Source: Cacconaster sp045617505
Lineage (GTDB): Bacteria; Bacteroidota; Bacteroidia; Bacteroidales; UBA932
DNA: 12,769 nt
Assembly: GCA_045617505.1 (NCBI GenBank)
Contig: JAZLIS010000065.1
Coordinates: 1-12,769, forward strand
Direction of reading: 5' to 3'
The notes under the pieces are model-generated. The model did no database searches and was not told the origin of the DNA. It was given only the letters and a program-made list of their open reading frames with translations. The position numbers and the translations under genes are program-made. This document shows positions 1-9,200 of this stretch, in pieces. Each line of letters begins with the position of its first letter. Position 1 is the stretch's first letter.

Positions 1-1200
1 CTTCCTAAGACCGCTTGGCCTCCGACTTTGCCCGGAAACCAACTTGAGGCCATAATCCATAAGCAGAAGGTTGGGAGAAACTTCAGTTGTCTTCTCAGGA
101 TCGGGTTTTGCACCGATCAACGCATTCTGTCTCTGAGCGAAATGATAACTGCCCGGAATCTTCAGGTCTATGGTATAAAAACCATTGTCGGAGCCTGACC
201 ATCCCCAGTTGAGACTCCACATATAGTCCTCGTCATATCCGTCAATGATAAATTCGTGTCCTCCAACGCTTGGATCAGCCGCAGAATACAGAATAGGACG
301 ACCTGCATCGATTTCTCCCTTGAGAAGGGCATAATACTCGGAAATGTCACTGAAATTCTCCTTATCTACCAATGTCATCGAGCCGCTGTACCCGAAATTC
401 GTCAGAAGAGCGTGGGCAACAGCCAGATCCGAAGCACCCGAACCGTTTTTCGTATAATCCATATACACGGACATACCGCAATCGTGGATAAGGGTCGCTA
501 TGGCATGCTTTGCGTCATCACCGGCCTTCTTTACGTCAGCGCTCTTCAAAGGCATATTACTCCAATCATAGTTGTGATCCTCGATGCTGTAACCGTTCAT
601 CTGGTAGCCATAAGAGCCTGTCTTGTAAGTAGGGACACGGCCTGTACCATGTGCGGGATACTCCATATGACGCATAAAGATGGCCATCGCCGTAGCAACA
701 CAGCCCGTCACCGCCTTTCCGCCGGGGATATCGCAATAATAGTTATAGGGACTATCCTGATCCCACTCGGCGGTATTCAGTACAACTGACTTGCCGCCCT
801 TGGTCTTTACACCTATGCCGGCCCACTCGGCACGTACGTCATTTCCGGCCTTTATATTCTTGGTCCTGACTGTCCTGATATCCTTCTCAAGTCCTGAGAA
901 CCAGCCCCTGATGTTGGAAGGCATACCGTCCACACGGAAATTGCCCGTATAGGAATAACCCAGTACGGGAGTCACGGCATCCTCGGCGGATATGATAACG
1001 AATCCACCTCCGACACGGTTGAATGCATAGAATGCGGGAGACTCGGTCGACGTGCCTGTCCACACCTGTTTTATGGAAGAAGACGCGGTATTGCCGAAAA
1101 ACTTGCAGGCATATTCGGCTGCTTCCTGTTGGGAAAGCGTTCTTGCAGAAGCGAAGACTCCGCACAGCAGAGCCATTGCTATTATAACAAACCTTTTCAT
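1..1200 (-). CDS. C10 family cysteine protease (streptopain/SpeB-like), 3' end off the window
   Basis: This is a secreted papain-fold protease zymogen. The first 400 residues are in the window and no stop is reached before position 1. The start (MKRFVIIAMALLCGVFASA) gives a signal peptide of about 18 residues. Residues 20 to about 115 match a C10 prodomain (SQQEAAEYA, GGGFVIISAEDAVTPVLGY, MPSNIRGWF). The catalytic domain follows: Cys167 in TGCVATAMA, His315 in GGHEFIIDGYD, and Asn331-Trp332 in NWGWSG. The Cys-to-His spacing (148) and His-to-Trp spacing (17) equal those I recall for SpeB (C192, H340, W357), so the enzyme should be active. The stop of the preceding gene lies 4 nt upstream, and the GAGGAG in that gene's last codons could serve as a ribosome binding site, so translation is probably coupled. 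The missing C-terminus might hold a binding or type IX secretion domain. Family confidence is high; substrate is unknown. Confidence 0.93.
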   Translation of the reverse strand, partial: MKRFVIIAMALLCGVFASARTLSQQEAAEYACKFFGNTASSSIKQVWTGTSTESPAFYAFNRVGGGFVIISAEDAVTPVLGYSYTGNFRVDGMPSNIRGWFSGLEKDIRTVRTKNIKAGNDVRAEWAGIGVKTKGGKSVVLNTAEWDQDSPYNYYCDIPGGKAVTGCVATAMAIFMRHMEYPAHGTGRVPTYKTGSYGYQMNGYSIEDHNYDWSNMPLKSADVKKAGDDAKHAIATLIHDCGMSVYMDYTKNGSGASDLAVAHALLTNFGYSGSMTLVDKENFSDISEYYALLKGEIDAGRPILYSAADPSVGGHEFIIDGYDEDYMWSLNWGWSGSDNGFYTIDLKIPGSYHFAQRQNALIGAKPDPEKTTEVSPNLLLMDYGLKLVSGQSRRPSGLRK

Positions 1201-1204
1201 CGCA

Positions 1205-2191
1205 CTATTTCTCCTCTTTTTCGTAATAAACCACATAGCCTGTATTGTTGGGATAGTCCATAAGCCATAGTTTGTCCTGTCCGACTTTCTCAATCGTGAC
1301 GCTGATGTCTGCAGGTGAGTAAGCAGACACGCCGAAAGCATCCAATGAAAGACTTACGACCTGACCGGCTTTGACTTTAGCGGGATACTGGAATCCGGCG
1401 AACCACTCTTCATTGTAATTCTGAAGATGGAAAGTCAGGTTCTTTCCATCGGATGAATATGAATACTGGTCCTTGCCGGCCTCATAGACAAAAATATCGG
1501 AGGCGGCATCGTCAGTGGCTGAATATACGCCGTACGCAGTTTTCGCAGTCAGAGGGGACTGTATCTCGTGCTCGTTGAAGTCCTTGGCATCGAACACATA
1601 GCAGGCTGCCGCAGTGGGATAGCAAATCAGGTCACCCTGTGCACCGTCCTCCACCTTGAAACCGAGGGGGCGGCAGGTGGCGCTCATCTGCACTCCGCGC
1701 TGGGAAATGATTCCGGAACCGCCCGCAGTGCCGTTGAAACCGTTGACAAAAGTCATATTCTCCAGTTTCACACGCCTGTGGGAATATTTAACTTTGTCGG
1801 CAATCAGTTCAGATAGTTTGATTGTAGTGCAGGGGATGTTCTGTGTCTGTGTCACAGTTGCTCCGGAAACCTCCAGCTCGGAAAAGAGCAGAGCACCGGA
1901 AGATATCCTCGCCTTGCCGGTTATATGGCCGTCGATGAGCTGTCCGGGCTTGAGAGTGTGAGCACTGTTGTTCAGCTGGACACCCGCAGTGGCATCCTCC
2001 ATCTGTGCGTAGCTCTTGAAGACTCCGGATACGGTCAAGCCTTTGATGTGGATATCGAAATCCGCATACGATGTGGTGGACTTTGCAGCAAGTTCGGCCA
2101 GCGTCGTATAAACTATGGGCTCATCCTTCTTGCAACCGGCAAAAGCCGACAGAATCAGGGCTACGCATATATAATAATGTAACCTTTTCAT
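1205..2191 (-). CDS. Surface lipoprotein, OB-fold/DUF5689-like, 328 aa
   Basis: This is a predicted outer-membrane lipoprotein of unknown function. The start chosen is the ATG at 2191, giving MKRLHYYICVALILSAFAGC with the lipobox Cys at residue 20; an in-frame ATG at 2203 would add four residues and lies inside a hairpin arm. The residues after Cys (K-K-D-E) fit the K-(D/E)2 lipoprotein export signal described in Bacteroidota, so surface exposure is likely. Residues about 28-210 are beta-rich and look like one or two OB-fold (DUF5689-type) modules: a TTLAEL lead-in, HIKGLTVSGVF, ATAGVQL, then LKPGQLIDGHITGK. Residues 211-328 form a second beta-rich region (TAYGVYSATDDAASDIFVYE onward). It lies 54 nt after the large lipoprotein gene and 4 nt before the C10 protease, so it may act with that protease as a substrate binder, anchor or inhibitor. 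That role is inference, and the DUF5689 assignment is by recalled resemblance only. Confidence 0.85.
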   Translation of the reverse strand: MKRLHYYICVALILSAFAGCKKDEPIVYTTLAELAAKSTTSYADFDIHIKGLTVSGVFKSYAQMEDATAGVQLNNSAHTLKPGQLIDGHITGKARISSGALLFSELEVSGATVTQTQNIPCTTIKLSELIADKVKYSHRRVKLENMTFVNGFNGTAGGSGIISQRGVQMSATCRPLGFKVEDGAQGDLICYPTAAACYVFDAKDFNEHEIQSPLTAKTAYGVYSATDDAASDIFVYEAGKDQYSYSSDGKNLTFHLQNYNEEWFAGFQYPAKVKAGQVVSLSLDAFGVSAYSPADISVTIEKVGQDKLWLMDYPNNTGYVVYYEKEEK

Positions 2192-2202
2192 ATCAAACAC
2201 CA

Positions 2203-2226
2203 AAGGGCGGTCATTCGGCCGCCCTT
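2203..2226. promoter_or_regulatory. Intergenic GC-rich hairpin inside the sus operon
   Basis: A perfect 8-bp inverted repeat, AAGGGCGG (2203-2210) and CCGCCCTT (2219-2226), encloses an 8-nt loop. It fills much of the 54-nt gap between the 787-residue lipoprotein gene and the 328-residue lipoprotein gene. On the minus strand the stem is followed by TTGGTGTTTGAT and then the ATG at 2191. That is T-rich but not a clean T run, so it may be a leaky terminator, an RNA-stability element, or a structure limiting ribosome access to the next start, which is only 11 nt away. It is the only sizeable gap in the five-gene operon and so a natural point for expression to drop. Confidence 0.6.
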
Positions 2227-2245
2227 AAATTAGAGTAGTATAAGA

Positions 2246-4609
2246 CTAGAATTTCTTTTCAGCTTTGAGAACATCAAACTTGGCTTTACCATTTCCTTTA
2301 ACCTTCTTGCTGCCAGTACTCCAATCCTTTGCGATTGAAGGAAGGGCCTCGAATGTCTTGGAAGACCTGAGCATGCCGACGCCCTTGATCCTTGAACCAT
2401 AGATATTGAGAGATTTGCCGTTTGCAGCGGCATTGACATTGCGTACAGCAGCATTATTGGTAGCCAAGCAAGTTATAGCGGCACCGTCAGCAATCTCATT
2501 TACAGTTCCAAGATATGATCCGTCACTAAGGCTGAATACATCCAGGCTTATATAAGGGTGAATGGCTTTCAACTGATGAGTTGCAGGATCAACATCGAAT
2601 ACGATGGGGTCAGTGCCATCGCTCTCATCTGAAGCGAAACTGTCTACGGCATATGCCTGAGTCTTAGCGCTATCCCAGTATCCTAGCAGTTGTCCAAGCA
2701 GATTGCCCTCCTCCTCATATCCGTCCTGAGTGCCGTCACAAGTAAGAGTGTGTTTCTCTGGATCGTACACTGCATTCCAGCCTGAGCCGTCAGCAACTGC
2801 TATATCGTAGACCACGAAGTGATTTTCTTCAATCTTGGGAGCAACACTTATAGTTCCGTATTCAGGCTGTGAGCACTCGATAGTATATTCTCCGATTACC
2901 AGTTCGCCCTGATAAGGTATAGCTGCAGTGGTGTGCGTGGCGACAAACGTCTTCTTTGATCCATAAACATTCTCTGCAACAACTATCATCTGATATTCGG
3001 TGGCTGCCTTACGGTTGAGGAAACCGCCGGCAACGTAACCGTTGGTATTGATTGAACTGATGTCATCAGCATCGAAATCATTTCCGTATTGCGCAACAAG
3101 GTCCTCAGGAGTTCCTGTCCAAGTTGCTATGACGGATGACTCGTTGAGGTAGTACCTGGCAGATTTGATCTCCTTGCCATAGAGCACATAGCCTATTGAA
3201 TTGTAGTCAGTCATACCATACTGCTTGATCATCGCTTCTGAGAACACGTCTGTTCCGGACATCAGCAGAAGTTCGCCCTCGACCTCAGGTTTTTCGGCAT
3301 TGGCGCCGGGGAAGTAGAAGTCGCACAGAACTGCATCATCGGTCTGGAGAGTACCGTCTGAACCGTAAGGAACGGCAACAACGCGGTAAATACCGACCTC
3401 AAGAGCGGGCTGAACGGAAGCCTTGCCACCCGTAAGGGTTATGTCCTGAATGTTCTCATCCTCGCCCACAACTATTACGCTGAGAAGAGTAAGGGGATCG
3501 ATATTCTGGCTTGCAATGATGTATTTCAGACCGGCAACGTCGGCTGCACCCGTGAAATTGATGACAGGTGTCGCATTTCCGTCCGGGTCAACGAACATTC
3601 CGCCGTACTCGACAGTTGAAGTGAAGTCAAGACGTACGAAGTTGTCGCAGATGAAGGAGTCATACTGACCGGTCTTTGCATACCACACATAATCGCCAAG
3701 ATACAGGTCTGTACCAGGTTCTCCGGCAACATACATATCGGCAAGATAGAACCCTCCGTTTCCATCATAGTAAGGGTAATAATCATCGGGGTATTGAGCC
3801 CTGAAGGCATCGCAGAAAGCAAACCACTCGGCTGTTCCCTCCGCATATCCATAGCCTTTACCTTGCGTATACCAGTACCAGTTGTAGTACTCAGGCTCAT
3901 CCAGGAACCAGACCTCACCATCGGTGTTGGTATAGCCCATATACTGTTTGGGAATATAGATGGCATTGGTCTTGGTGTTCAGATAGAAGCGGTAGTCCTG
4001 AACGTCGTAATCTTCGCCACCGGCAATCGTATCGTGGCCGAAGCAACCGATAACCTTGAACTGCCAGATATCGTCAGACAGTATCTGGTAATAGAGAGCC
4101 TTGGTCTCCTGCTCGCCCCAGTAGGGAGTCTCATAGATCGTACCGGTATCGAATACCAGCCAGGGAAGAGGAATGGAGATGCTGAGAGCGATTGAAGCAT
4201 CGCCGCAAGGCATTGTGGCGCCTTCGTCAGCAATTGCAAGGGTAACGCTGACAGCGTTGTTGAGACCGAGCTTCTCAGCATCAACTCCTATCACGAGATT
4301 AGTCTCAGTCTGTCCGGCAGCGAAAGAAACGGTGCCGGGCACGCTGATGTAACCGCCGTCGATAGCATCGCCGGCAGAGATGATAGGCACATCAATGGCA
4401 TCCTTGGCGACTGACTCGTTGCGGGCAATTGTCACGCTAAACGATGTAGCGCCCTGCTCCAGAGCCACCGTCGGATTGATGGTGCTGGGGAAATAAACAT
4501 TATCCCCGGGATATGCAGGAGTCGGAGTGTAGTTCTGCTCCTTGCTGGTACAAGCAACCACAGACAAAGCTATGGCAGCTATTCCTAATATGTATTCAAG
4601 TTTTTTCAT
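2246..4609 (-). CDS. Large multidomain lipoprotein in the SusE/SusF position, 787 aa
   Basis: This is a predicted outer-membrane lipoprotein encoded directly after SusD, where Sus-type loci usually carry surface binding proteins. The signal peptide ends at a lipobox (LSVVAC, Cys20), followed by a Pro/Thr-rich linker (TPTPAYPG). Residues about 38-147 look like a Calx-beta-type beta-sandwich (FSVTIARNES, VSFAAGQTETNLVI, VSVTLAIAD). Residues about 150-325 are unusually rich in Tyr and Trp (YYNWYWY at 241-247, DDYYPYYDGNGG at 275-286). Residues about 328-435 and 440-565 look like Ig/FN3-type modules ending in strands such as YRVVAVPYG and YQMIVVAENVYGSKK. Residues 570-720 are again beta-rich, and the last 40 residues are basic. 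No catalytic motif was found. The start is 10 nt after the susD stop. I do not recognise a specific family; substrate binding is inferred from position and aromatic content. Confidence 0.88.
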   Translation of the reverse strand: MKKLEYILGIAAIALSVVACTSKEQNYTPTPAYPGDNVYFPSTINPTVALEQGATSFSVTIARNESVAKDAIDVPIISAGDAIDGGYISVPGTVSFAAGQTETNLVIGVDAEKLGLNNAVSVTLAIADEGATMPCGDASIALSISIPLPWLVFDTGTIYETPYWGEQETKALYYQILSDDIWQFKVIGCFGHDTIAGGEDYDVQDYRFYLNTKTNAIYIPKQYMGYTNTDGEVWFLDEPEYYNWYWYTQGKGYGYAEGTAEWFAFCDAFRAQYPDDYYPYYDGNGGFYLADMYVAGEPGTDLYLGDYVWYAKTGQYDSFICDNFVRLDFTSTVEYGGMFVDPDGNATPVINFTGAADVAGLKYIIASQNIDPLTLLSVIVVGEDENIQDITLTGGKASVQPALEVGIYRVVAVPYGSDGTLQTDDAVLCDFYFPGANAEKPEVEGELLLMSGTDVFSEAMIKQYGMTDYNSIGYVLYGKEIKSARYYLNESSVIATWTGTPEDLVAQYGNDFDADDISSINTNGYVAGGFLNRKAATEYQMIVVAENVYGSKKTFVATHTTAAIPYQGELVIGEYTIECSQPEYGTISVAPKIEENHFVVYDIAVADGSGWNAVYDPEKHTLTCDGTQDGYEEEGNLLGQLLGYWDSAKTQAYAVDSFASDESDGTDPIVFDVDPATHQLKAIHPYISLDVFSLSDGSYLGTVNEIADGAAITCLATNNAAVRNVNAAANGKSLNIYGSRIKGVGMLRSSKTFEALPSIAKDWSTGSKKVKGNGKAKFDVLKAEKKF

Positions 4610-4619
4610 AACGTGTCAA

Positions 4620-6212
4620 TTATTTGTTCTGGTCGGCGTCAGACAACTGTTTGTTATTCTCTATCTCAGACTTGGGAATCTGGTATGTAAAGCCCATTTC
4701 CTCTGCTCCGAGTTTGAGCTTACCGCCATCGAGGTGGTTGTTGTTGGCAGCACCCCAGGTCTCATCCGTACGGTCGAGAGGGATGTTGAGACGACGGTTG
4801 TCGAGGAACTCTATACCCTCTCCCCAGAACTCAACCCTCTTCTGGAAGTTGATTTCTTCGATAACGGCAGCCTTGTCGCCAGTTACGAGTTCATAACCTT
4901 TCTGACGGGGAGCCATAACCTCTGTGAGAACAGCCTTGGCATTGGCGACGTCATTGTTGTGTGCAAGAGCCTCGGCCTTGATGAACCAGGCCTCTTCAGA
5001 GCGCAGATAGATGTAGTTTCCAAGTTCCCAGCCCGTACCTGTGAAGGTACCGTCACCATTGTCCACGAGATTGTCGCGTCCGCAGCCGATGAACTTGCAG
5101 GACTGGTAGTCAACCTGTTTGTTGCCGGCGAACGTCACGTTGGACACTGAACGGTCGCAGAGGAACCATTCGAGACGGATGTCATTATCGGCAATCCTGT
5201 CAACGAGAGGTTTGAAACCTGCACGCCATACACCGATTCCGCCGTAACCGTCACCGAACATATCCATCTGTGAGAAGAAGGACATATAGATGGTGGAGTT
5301 GTCAGCAGTGATGGGGCAGCCGAACACAACGTCGGGAAGACTGAGGCTGCTGAAGCCCTGGAGGATTTCGGCCTGCGTGGTAAGAATTCCGTAGTTGTCA
5401 ATTACAGTCTGGGCGCAGGCGATAGCCTTGGTCCACTCGTGCATATTCATATATGCCCTGGCAAGGTAGAGGGAAGCCACGCAACCGTCGAAGTCATTCT
5501 GGGTGGAGGTCTTGGTTGCACCTATCTTGGCGAAAATGTCAATTGCGCTTGTAAGGTCTGAAATGATGACATCGTAGATCTCCTTCACTGTTGAACGGGG
5601 CTGGTCGCCCTCGGTAAGCTCGGTCAGAAGCGGTACGAGAGGTTCGTTGGACCAGTCGTATTTTGTACCCTTACCCCATTTCGTGCCGTCAGCGCCTACA
5701 TAGTAGCACCTCTGATAGAGGTTTGCAAGCTGCAGGTATGCATAGCCGCGGATAGCCTTGGCCTGCGCAAGATAGCTGAGGGCGGCATTGGAGGTGGTAG
5801 GATCCTGCTCGTCGATGGCCTTGATGATGGTATTGGCGGCAGCGATATGATCGTAGTACTCACGCCAGCGGTTGCCGGTGGGAACGTAATTCTCCTGCCA
5901 GTAGTCCATAAGATAGTGATAGAGACTCATTGCGAAACGGCCTGTCATCACCATATCGTTACCCATAAGGGAAGTGAGGTAGTCAAAGCTCTTCTGGCCG
6001 AAATAGTTGTGGCTGAGATCGGACAGTACAGCCTGCTGTATGTTCGTATATACACCTGTCAGGGTTGCTGAGAACACCTTGTCAGGATCTTCCTGCGAAA
6101 TTTCATTCTTCCTGTCCTCTGTAAGTACGTCTGTAGGATTGATATCCTTCAGGCAGGAAGAGAGTGAAAGTATTGCTAAAGCAGAAACAAGTATTTTATA
6201 TGTATTTTTCAT
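4620..6212 (-). CDS. susD: RagB/SusD family substrate-binding lipoprotein, 530 aa
   Basis: This is the surface lipoprotein that caps the SusC barrel and captures substrate before TonB-dependent import. It has a signal peptide with lipobox LSLSSC (Cys20) followed by L-K-D, and the length is normal for the family. SusD hallmarks are the N-terminal NPTDVLTED segment, the helical TPR-type region around 120-165 (DHIAAANTIIKAI and AKAIRGYAYLQLANLYQR), the EEAWFIKAEALA helix near residue 410, and the ending TYQIPKSEIENN. It begins 18 nt after the susC stop and ends 10 nt before the next start, a tight operon arrangement. The symbol is used at family level only: nothing suggests starch, and the neighbouring C10 protease points instead to peptides, as with RagB. 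Start choice is firm because it gives the expected lipoprotein signal. Confidence 0.97.
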   Translation of the reverse strand: MKNTYKILVSALAILSLSSCLKDINPTDVLTEDRKNEISQEDPDKVFSATLTGVYTNIQQAVLSDLSHNYFGQKSFDYLTSLMGNDMVMTGRFAMSLYHYLMDYWQENYVPTGNRWREYYDHIAAANTIIKAIDEQDPTTSNAALSYLAQAKAIRGYAYLQLANLYQRCYYVGADGTKWGKGTKYDWSNEPLVPLLTELTEGDQPRSTVKEIYDVIISDLTSAIDIFAKIGATKTSTQNDFDGCVASLYLARAYMNMHEWTKAIACAQTVIDNYGILTTQAEILQGFSSLSLPDVVFGCPITADNSTIYMSFFSQMDMFGDGYGGIGVWRAGFKPLVDRIADNDIRLEWFLCDRSVSNVTFAGNKQVDYQSCKFIGCGRDNLVDNGDGTFTGTGWELGNYIYLRSEEAWFIKAEALAHNNDVANAKAVLTEVMAPRQKGYELVTGDKAAVIEEINFQKRVEFWGEGIEFLDNRRLNIPLDRTDETWGAANNNHLDGGKLKLGAEEMGFTYQIPKSEIENNKQLSDADQNK

Positions 6213-6230
6213 TGCTTTATCAATTTAAGT

Positions 6231-9200
6231 TTAGAATGTTAACTGAATACCGCCGGAAATAGACCTGAGGGGAGAGTATCCGCCGAAGCCTGAATTGCCG
6301 CCGCTGATTGAAACGCGGGGATCATATCCCTGGCGAGCAGAAACCAGACATACGTTGTCGGCTACTGCATAGACACGGAGAGCTTTGATCTTTGCCTTGC
6401 TCATCCATTTTGAAGGGAAGGTGTAACCAACTGTCACGTTCTTCAGACTGAAGTAAGAGGCCGTCACTAGGTGGGCGTCGGAAGTCTGGCTGTAAGAGTT
6501 GGATGAATTGTCTGCATTCCATACGGGGATGTCGCCTTTGCCCGTAGCGGGATTGAATGTATTCCAAAGATCCTTGTGGTGACCTACGTAGAAGCTCTGG
6601 CTCATACCGCTGAGGTAGTTTGAATCATAACCCCAACCGCCAATCTGGAAGGCTGTCTGGATAGCGATGTCAAGACCCTTGAAGTAGAAAGAGGTGTTGA
6701 GACCACCGGTGAAAGCGGGAATGGCGCTCTTGCCTGTCCAGTACTTGGTGGCATTAGAATAAGTGGTAGTCTTGACCCTGTTGCCTGTGGGAACTTCCTC
6801 ACCGGTTTCGGGATCGGTCTCGGTCTCGTCCATCCACCACTGGGCATTACCTTTCTCATCCATACCTGCATACTGATAAGTGAAGTACTCGTAACGGTCT
6901 TTGCCCTCCATAAGCTTGAAGGTACCGCTTGTGATGCCGTCAGCCTTGTTCTCTTCAGGAAGTGTAAGAATCTTCACAGTGTTGTGGGCACCTACGAGAC
7001 CGACTGTCCAGCGCAGATCCTTCTTGCTGAAGATGTCCACGTTGAGTTCGATCTCGACACCCTGGCTCTGCAGCTTGCCGATGTTCTCCCAGTTGTAGGG
7101 ACGACCGGTTGAAGTTGCGGTAGGACGCTGGAAGAGCAGACCGTCGTTGATTGTCATATAGTAGTCAACGGCACCGTAAACACGGTTCCAAAGACGGAAA
7201 TCGACACCTGCGTCAACAGTGTTCTGAGACTCCCAGGTAAGGTTGGGGTTACCGTAGAACCCCTGAGAATAACCGAGAGAGGAACCGTCCCAGACTACTC
7301 CGTACTGGTCAACGTAAGGAGTGTAACCGCCTGAGGTGACACGCTCGTTACCCTGAGTACCGTAGGAAGCGCGGAACTTGAGGTCGTTCAACCAGGATTT
7401 GGCATCCTGAGCCCAGCTCTCGCCGGTGAGACGCCAGCCGATACCTACAGACCAGAAGTTACCCCACCTGTTCTTGCCGATGAAGCGGGAAGTTCCGTCA
7501 CGACGGTAGGCAGCTGAAAGGTAATATTTGGAAGCGTAGTTGTAATCCACCATTCCGAAGAAACCTTCGATATTGTGTCCTACTGTATAGCTCTCACTGT
7601 ACTGCATTTCACCACCGTTCACAAGTTCGGGGTTGGAAGGATCGAAGAACTGAGTCTTCTGCGCACCGAGAACCTCAGCCTTGTAGAGGTAATACTCGTG
7701 ACCTATCTTGGCTGAGAAATTGTGATTGTCGCCGAAGATGTTGTCATAGCTGAGCAGCTGGACGGTATTGATGGTATTGTTGATGCTGGTACTGTGTGTA
7801 CCGCGGCCGTTGAATGACTGACCGTCACCGATAGTGGGAGTGTAATAAGTTGTACCCTTCAGGCCTTCGTACTCATAGCTGATGTTGGCGTTGAAGGTGA
7901 AGTGCTTTGCGAATTTGGCCTCGAGATAGCCCTTGCCGGTGAGAGTGTTCATCACGGTCTTGCGTATATCCTCGTTCATGCTGCAGATAACGTTCTGGTT
8001 GGTTGCAGTGGGACGGGATACGGTGCCTTCGGTCTGGCCTGTACCTGCATCGTAAACGGGATTGCCGTTGAGGTCAAGCACGGGCTGTCCGTTTGCCGCA
8101 TACGCGTGTACGGGATAGATAGGTGCCCAGTCGCGTGCTACTTCGAAGGGGTTGGAAGCGGCGCTGGTGCTCTCCTGAACGCCGTTCTGGGTAGATCGGC
8201 CGAAACCTATGTTCATACCGACCTTCAACCATTTGAGAATCTGGGTGTTCAAGTTCACACGTGCAGTGAAGCGCTCGTAATCGGAACCGATAACGTATGA
8301 TTTGTTGTTCAGGTAACCTGCTGAAATATAGTAATCTGTCCTGTCAGTAGCGCCTGAAGCGGAGATGTCATAGTTCTGACGTATGGAATTCTGGAAGAGA
8401 GCGTTGGCGAAGGTATCGTAGTAACGGACCTTTGCAGAAGGGTTGAGTTTGCCGTCGGTACCCACGAGATACTGGCCCTCGGGGATGATGAAGGCGTTGT
8501 AGTTACCAACCTCACTGAGCAGATTCCGGCTGGCATAAAGAGCGGCGCTCTCTGCGTCAAGACCCATATTGCCGGCCATTGCGGTGTTCCTCAGACCGTA
8601 CCAGGTAAGTTCATAGAACTCCTTGTTGTCGGTAACCATAGCATAGTCCTTGTAGGCCCTCTGAACAGAACCCAAGTTGGCGTTGAAACGTATGTTGATA
8701 TTGTCCTTCTTACCTGTCTTGGTGGTGACCATTACGACACCGCCTGATGCACGCGCACCATACAGGGAGTTGGAAACCGCATCCTTGGAAACGGTGATGC
8801 TCTCGATATCGGCGGGGTTGATGTCGGAAAGGTAGCCGTTGTAAGGAGAACCGTCGACAACGATGAGAGCCGAGTTGCTGGCTGAAAGTGAACTGATACC
8901 GCGGATTATGATGCTGGCATCCTCACCGGGCTGGCCGGTTGAAGAAAGAACCTGCAGACCTGCGACAGCACCCTCGAGAGCGTCAGAAACTGAAACTGAC
9001 TGGGTGTTCTCGAGAATACCCTTGTTCACTGAGCTCACTGAACCTACGAGATCCTGTTTGCGTTTCTTGCCGAAAGCTACAACGGTAACCTCGTCGAGAA
9101 GCTCGCTGTTGGATTCGAGGGCTACGTTGATAACAGTACGTCCCTTGACTTCAATCTCGACGTCTTTGTAACCGATTGTGGTAAAGCCGAGAGTTCCGTC

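Noticed and set aside
256..789. 177-codon plus-strand reading frame
   Set aside because: It is antisense to the C10 protease, whose prodomain, catalytic residues and spacing are convincing.
2192..2203. Alternative start of the 328-residue lipoprotein at 2203
   Set aside because: It lies in the hairpin arm; the ATG at 2191 gives a signal peptide with the lipobox Cys at residue 20, as in the two neighbouring lipoproteins.
3526..3966. 146-codon minus-strand reading frame, and similar overlapping plus-strand frames in 3450-4284
   Set aside because: They are shadows inside the 787-residue lipoprotein gene, with composition expected of out-of-frame reading.
4542..5150. 202-codon plus-strand reading frame
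   Set aside because: It is antisense to susD and the start of the next gene; no recognisable motif or upstream signal.
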